Positions 6,894 to 9,622 of a DNA stretch of 9,622 nucleotides are shown here, one piece after another. The stretch covers positions 1-9,622 of the forward strand of contig CAIQSZ010000427.1 of the NCBI GenBank assembly GCA_903874575.1, written 5' to 3'. The translations under genes and the position numbers were made by a program. Position 1 is the stretch's first letter; every line of letters begins with the position of its first letter. The notes under the pieces are model-generated. The model worked only from the letters and a program-made list of their open reading frames with translations. It had not been told where the DNA came from and did not search any database. The DNA comes from an uncultured Elusimicrobia bacterium. GTDB taxonomy: Bacteria; Elusimicrobiota; Elusimicrobia; UBA1565; UBA9628.

Positions 6894-6951
6894 GAGCATA
6901 TCGGCGTCGGGCCGTTTGCCGCACGGCGCTTTAAAAGCCACAATAGCGGCC

Positions 6952-7707
6952 ATGAGCGACTTTCGTCGTTATGCGTATTTGATCTGGTTTCTCGCCGCGG
7001 CTGTGAGCGCTTCCGGCCGCGCCGCCGGGGCCGCAGATAAAGGAGATACAGCGAACTTGGCTCGATATGCTGAAGACAACCGGAACTTGATCCTCGCCGG
7101 CGAGGTTCGTGGTCGCGTCGTGTTCATGGGCGACTCGATCACCGAATGGTGGGGAGAGGGAATCGGATCTCCGCCTTATTACGTAAATCGAGGAATTGCC
7201 GGACAGAGCACCCAACAGATGATCCAACGCTTCAACGACGACGTCCTCGCGCTCAAGCCGGCCGTCGTCGTGATCCTGGCGGGAACCAACGACATCGCCG
7301 GCAATTCAGGGCCGACGACCTTGTCGGCCATCGAAGCCAATCTCCAAAACATGGTTGAACTCGCGCTTAGTAACAATATCCGCGTCGTTTTGGCCTCCGT
7401 CTTGCCTTGCGTTGAATACAATTGGATTAAGAAGCCCGCAGAGCCGGCTCTTGATCCCGCCAAGAACATTCCGGAACTGAATCGCTGGATTAAGGATTAC
7501 GCGGACACGCACCACGCCAAGGGAGTCGTTTATCTTGACTACTTCACGCGCATGACCGACTTTAAAAAGGGTCCCCCTGATCCCGAAGCCACATTATTCA
7601 AAGATGGAGTCCATCCGAACGATAACGGCTACGCCGTCATGCTGCCCCTGCTGAAAGACGCCATTGTGCTCGTTTCCGCTATAAAAATTTCAGGATCCCC
7701 CCGCTAA
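6952..7707 (+). CDS. Exported SGNH/GDSL-type esterase (acylhydrolase)
   Basis: 251 residues from the ATG at 6952. An in-frame TTG at 6916 would add 12 residues ahead of a good signal peptide, so ATG is preferred. Residues 1-27 are the signal peptide (FRRYAYLIWFLAAAVSA...AAGA). All SGNH blocks are present: block I VVFMGDSITEWW with nucleophile Ser62, block II NRGIAGQST with oxyanion Gly84, block III AGTNDIAGN with Asn113, and block V DGVHPNDNGY with Asp218 and His221. These hydrolases cleave ester-linked acyl groups, commonly acetyl groups on sugars or simple lipids; the substrate here cannot be read from sequence. The mature enzyme is expected in the periplasm or outside. No Shine-Dalgarno precedes the ATG. 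The downstream DUF457-like gene starts 9 bases after the stop, suggesting co-transcription. Codon use is more moderate in GC than the flanking HEAT gene. Confidence 0.93.
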   Translation: MSDFRRYAYLIWFLAAAVSASGRAAGAADKGDTANLARYAEDNRNLILAGEVRGRVVFMGDSITEWWGEGIGSPPYYVNRGIAGQSTQQMIQRFNDDVLALKPAVVVILAGTNDIAGNSGPTTLSAIEANLQNMVELALSNNIRVVLASVLPCVEYNWIKKPAEPALDPAKNIPELNRWIKDYADTHHAKGVVYLDYFTRMTDFKKGPPDPEATLFKDGVHPNDNGYAVMLPLLKDAIVLVSAIKISGSPR

Positions 7708-7716
7708 TCCGGTCTA

Positions 7717-8235
7717 ATGGACATTGTTTCGCATGCCGGGTGGGGTTACGCGACGCTGCGATGGCGCGGCGAGAAAGCGTCGCGCATCGGCGCGCTCGTC
7801 GGCGCGGCTCCCGACCTCCTGGCGTTCGTGCCTTCCGCCGCGCGCCGAGTCCTCCACGACGGCTGGAACGCATCGCCGCGGATGGAGCGCGATCCGTCCT
7901 TTTGGCGCCAGGCCGGCCCGCTCCCTCCCGATCTTCAGTACGTCTACGACCATTACTACGTGTTCACGCACAGCCTCGTCATTCTGCTCGGAGTCTGCGG
8001 CCTCCTCTGGCTCCTGAGAAAGCGCTCGTGGCTGTGGTTTGCGATCCCCTACGGCCTCCATATCCTGATGGATATCCCCACCCACGTGCGCTTCCAGACC
8101 CCCTTTCTCTACCCCCTTTCGCGCTGGACCCTCCAAGGAGTGAGCTGGAGCGAACCCTGGATTCTATTGCCGAACTGGATTCTCCTGATCCTAACCCTCT
8201 GGTGGTGCCGCCGCCGCTACGCCAAGCCCGCCTGA
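7717..8235 (+). CDS. YdjM/DUF457-type inner-membrane metal-dependent hydrolase-like protein
   Basis: 172 residues. The pattern fits the YdjM (DUF457) family of membrane-bound metal-dependent hydrolases: an N-terminal SHAGWGYAT (His6), APDLLAF (Asp33), FTHSLV (His85) and HILMDIPTH (His115, Asp119, His123). His and Asp at these places are the presumed metal ligands. Hydrophobic segments are at ~25-39, 86-100, 104-119 and 148-163. A soluble insert (residues ~43-80) lies between the first two. The C terminus is basic (CRRRYAKPA), consistent with a cytoplasmic end. The physiological substrate of the family is not established. The ATG has no obvious Shine-Dalgarno, but the esterase stop is only 9 bases upstream, so coupling is likely. 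Its last 45 bases overlap the 3' end of the convergent channel-like gene. Confidence 0.78.
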   Translation: MDIVSHAGWGYATLRWRGEKASRIGALVGAAPDLLAFVPSAARRVLHDGWNASPRMERDPSFWRQAGPLPPDLQYVYDHYYVFTHSLVILLGVCGLLWLLRKRSWLWFAIPYGLHILMDIPTHVRFQTPFLYPLSRWTLQGVSWSEPWILLPNWILLILTLWWCRRRYAKPA

Positions 8236-9204
8236 GCCGGCCGCCGGAATATCCGCGCCGGCCTCAATTGCCAAATTGTCTGATTTTCCGTGAACGTCAT
8301 CCGGAATTCTATCCTTGTTCTCAGGAAATTGGCGATGATGTTCTGCAAATCGCTCCCGCATTTCATCGCGCAGCGTTCGCCCAAGCGTGGACCCGGTCAT
8401 CCGATTGAGTGCCTTTGCACGTTCATAGAACGGAATGATGAACGGCAGCATAAACGTGATAAGGACAATCTGAGCGACGACTTGGAACGAGGTTACATAC
8501 ATCTGCGACATACTGTGTGCGGTTAAGCCCCCGATTGATATGGTCGACAGAGTGCCTAGACTGTAAATCATCGCCTTACCTAGTGAGTCGGTGAAATCAA
8601 GACTCCACGCCCAATATCCAAAAGCGAGGACCATCGCAGCCAGGAGCGCGATAAACCTCAAGCAGAGCGCCAACATGTCCATCCTGGTGATAAAATCACC
8701 GATTACGATTTGGCCAAGCGGGCTCGCCACAATCGACGAAACAATGGTCAGCCCCGAACGCTTCTCGTTCCCGATGCCAACTGCGAGCGAAGCATTTTCA
8801 TTTGATAGGAGCCGGAAGATTGCTAAACGAATCCTCCGTCCAAGCAACCGCAACTCCTTTGACTCCTCTGTTGTATGAAGGTAGAAGTAGGCCGACTGGA
8901 AAAATCTAAAGATTGACCGCCAGAGCACTATTGATGCCACAATAGCAAGGGCAACACGTGCTTTCTGGTTAGTTCCTACAACGAGCGCGACAAGTAGAAT
9001 CCCGATCGAGAATGAGCAAACAAATATTAGATAGAAAAATGTGTCCGCAATAATCGGAGGAATTATTTTTCGGCTCTTATGGTCGAGGAGCTTGTAGTAT
9101 GGATCACGCACCCGCCAGACTAGGCGTACTATATTGATTGCAGTCAGTCGCTCGTCCCACCAGCCTCTCGACCAAGATTTGACGGTCCGTTCTTTGGATT
9201 TCAT
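8191..9204 (-). CDS. Four-helix ion-channel-like membrane protein with degenerate selectivity filter
   Basis: 337 residues from the ATG at 9204. An in-frame GTG at 9312 would add 36 residues but lies upstream of the best promoter, and the added stretch looks non-coding. Hydrophobic helices are at ~52-77, 82-109, 176-202 and 234-261. Between the last two, SLGTLSTISIGGL (~215-227) sits exactly where the pore loop of two-helix K+ channels lies (TLTTVGYGD type), followed by TAHS and a long hydrophobic helix ending in PFYERA. The filter reads T-I-S-I-G-G instead of T-V-G-Y-G-D, so K+ selectivity is unlikely. Between helices 2 and 3 is a ~65-residue basic/amphipathic segment. The tail (from ~262) is charged, then ends Gly/Ala/Pro-rich. 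The coding DNA is visibly AT-richer than its left neighbours. AGGA lies close before the ATG. Membrane protein is certain; channel homology is likely but not proven. Confidence 0.75.
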   Translation of the reverse strand: MKSKERTVKSWSRGWWDERLTAINIVRLVWRVRDPYYKLLDHKSRKIIPPIIADTFFYLIFVCSFSIGILLVALVVGTNQKARVALAIVASIVLWRSIFRFFQSAYFYLHTTEESKELRLLGRRIRLAIFRLLSNENASLAVGIGNEKRSGLTIVSSIVASPLGQIVIGDFITRMDMLALCLRFIALLAAMVLAFGYWAWSLDFTDSLGKAMIYSLGTLSTISIGGLTAHSMSQMYVTSFQVVAQIVLITFMLPFIIPFYERAKALNRMTGSTLGRTLRDEMRERFAEHHRQFPENKDRIPDDVHGKSDNLAIEAGADIPAAGSGGLGVAAAAPPEG

Positions 9205-9244
9205 AATCCTGACGTTCCCCCTGTTTCTTGGCCGTTGTGAGCCT

Positions 9245-9272
9245 GTTCTACCGTAACCTGTTAATTGGTCAA
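9245..9272 (-). promoter_or_regulatory. Candidate sigma-70 promoter of the channel-like gene
   Basis: On the minus strand TTGACC (9272-9267, 5 of 6) and TAGAAC (9250-9245, 4 of 6) are 16 bases apart. Transcription would begin near 9238, leaving a leader of about 34 bases before the ATG at 9204. This favours that ATG over the upstream GTG at 9312. Confidence 0.45.
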
Positions 9273-9447
9273 CATGAACGTGAACGTAATGCTCGATTAA
9301 AAGCTTCAGCACTAGACCGCTGCGATGATCTTCCGCACGGGGATTTGGCGCTTTTCCATAGGAAGCGAGGATATCCGGATATTGGGACTCTTCGCAAAGA
9401 ACCCTGCCAAACTTCGTGTCTAACGGCCGGGCGCTGTTCTCGGGGTG
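9273..9447. other. Non-coding stretch with a 12-base perfect palindrome
   Basis: I see no convincing gene here. ATATCCGGATAT at 9371-9382 is a perfect palindrome, about 95 bases upstream of the candidate promoter. It could be an operator half-site pair or chance. RYYYAAC (GTCTAAC, 9418-9424) looks like one end of an integron attC site, but no matching GTTRRRY partner follows. Confidence 0.3.
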
Positions 9448-9621
9448 CTAATCCGACTTTTTACATAGGCTACAGGGGACTGAATGTAGCTTCTCTTTAC
9501 TCAGCCCTAGGACATCAATATATCGCTGGAATATATTTCCGTCTTTCCGATTCCATGCATTTGGCATTTTCGATCCCAACTTTCTCGATTTAAACTTGCC
9601 ATGCTCTTCAGGTGTGACATA
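9448..9621 (-). CDS. C-terminal fragment of an unidentified protein, 5' end off the window
   Basis: On the minus strand an open frame enters from the right edge and runs 57 codons to a TAG at 9450-9448. The residues look protein-like: a Lys-rich start (EEHGKFKSRKLG), NAWNRKDGNIFQRYIDVLG, then SKEKLHSVPCSLCKKSD at the end. It has no known domain that I recognise; the closing CSLC could be half of a metal site. Composition is AT-rich like the adjacent channel-like gene. The opposite-strand frame over the same DNA starts with TTG in the channel gene's leader and looks less protein-like. It could still be a decayed remnant or chance frame. Confidence 0.4.
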   Translation of the reverse strand, partial: YVTPEEHGKFKSRKLGSKMPNAWNRKDGNIFQRYIDVLGLSKEKLHSVPCSLCKKSD

Positions 9622-9622
9622 C

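Noticed and set aside
6297..7040. Plus-strand frame of 247 codons across the HEAT gene and the esterase start.
   Set aside because: Arg/Gly-rich, overlaps two well-supported genes and their divergent promoter region.
9205..9312. 36-residue N-terminal extension of the channel-like protein from a GTG at 9312.
   Set aside because: A good promoter lies inside it (9245-9272), and the added residues (VHVHVDQ..., RPRNRG) do not resemble a membrane-protein N terminus.
9418..9424. GTCTAAC, resembling an integron attC end.
   Set aside because: No GTTRRRY partner or internal palindrome found downstream, and no integrase in the window.
9228..9593. Plus-strand frame of 121 codons at the right edge.
   Set aside because: TTG start inside the leader of the channel-like gene, no ribosome-binding site, no domain; the minus-strand fragment looks more protein-like.

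Overview
The window is GC-rich, gene-dense bacterial chromosome from a Gram-negative-type (diderm) organism. A PorV/PorQ-like outer-membrane protein sits next to a secreted fibronectin-III protein with a FlgD-like / type IX-sorting-like C-terminal domain, and several short exported proteins follow. That combination is typical of uncultured Elusimicrobiota-like genomes, though Fibrobacterota/Bacteroidota-like relatives cannot be excluded. The taxonomic call is inference from gene style; there is no rRNA or marker gene here.

Layout. (1) 1-2768, minus strand: a two-gene unit. The upstream gene is a 636-aa secreted FN3-repeat protein with a C-terminal sorting/anchor-like domain, overlapping by one base (TGATG) a PorV/PorQ-family beta-barrel protein that runs off the left edge. 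Its leader (about 2789-2855) holds a compact structured element resembling a degenerate GEMM-I (c-di-GMP) riboswitch. (2) 2929-5109, plus: a 726-aa K+-channel-like protein with RCK domains on both sides of a two-helix pore and a signal-peptide-like N terminus, an odd combination. (3) 5216-5563, plus: a small two-helix membrane protein with a Met/His/Cys-containing tail and the one good Shine-Dalgarno site. (4) 5577-6860, minus: an exported HEAT-repeat protein with a long proline-rich middle. (5) 6952-7707 and 7717-8235, plus: an exported SGNH/GDSL esterase followed 9 bases later by a YdjM/DUF457-type membrane hydrolase. (6) 8191-9204, minus: a four-helix membrane protein with an ion-channel-like pore segment whose selectivity filter is degenerate. 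It lies in visibly AT-richer DNA, and its 3' end runs into the 3' end of the DUF457-like gene. (7) 9448-9621: a probable C-terminal fragment of an unidentified gene cut by the right edge.

How the genes may work together: the PorV-like protein and the FN3/CTD protein plausibly form a shuttle-cargo pair at the outer membrane. The GDSL and DUF457-like genes could be co-transcribed. The other genes look like independent units. I found no tRNA, rRNA, CRISPR array, transposase or phage gene. The most unusual points are the riboswitch-like leader, the RCK-pore-RCK channel with an export signal, and the second channel-like protein with a broken filter at a composition junction.
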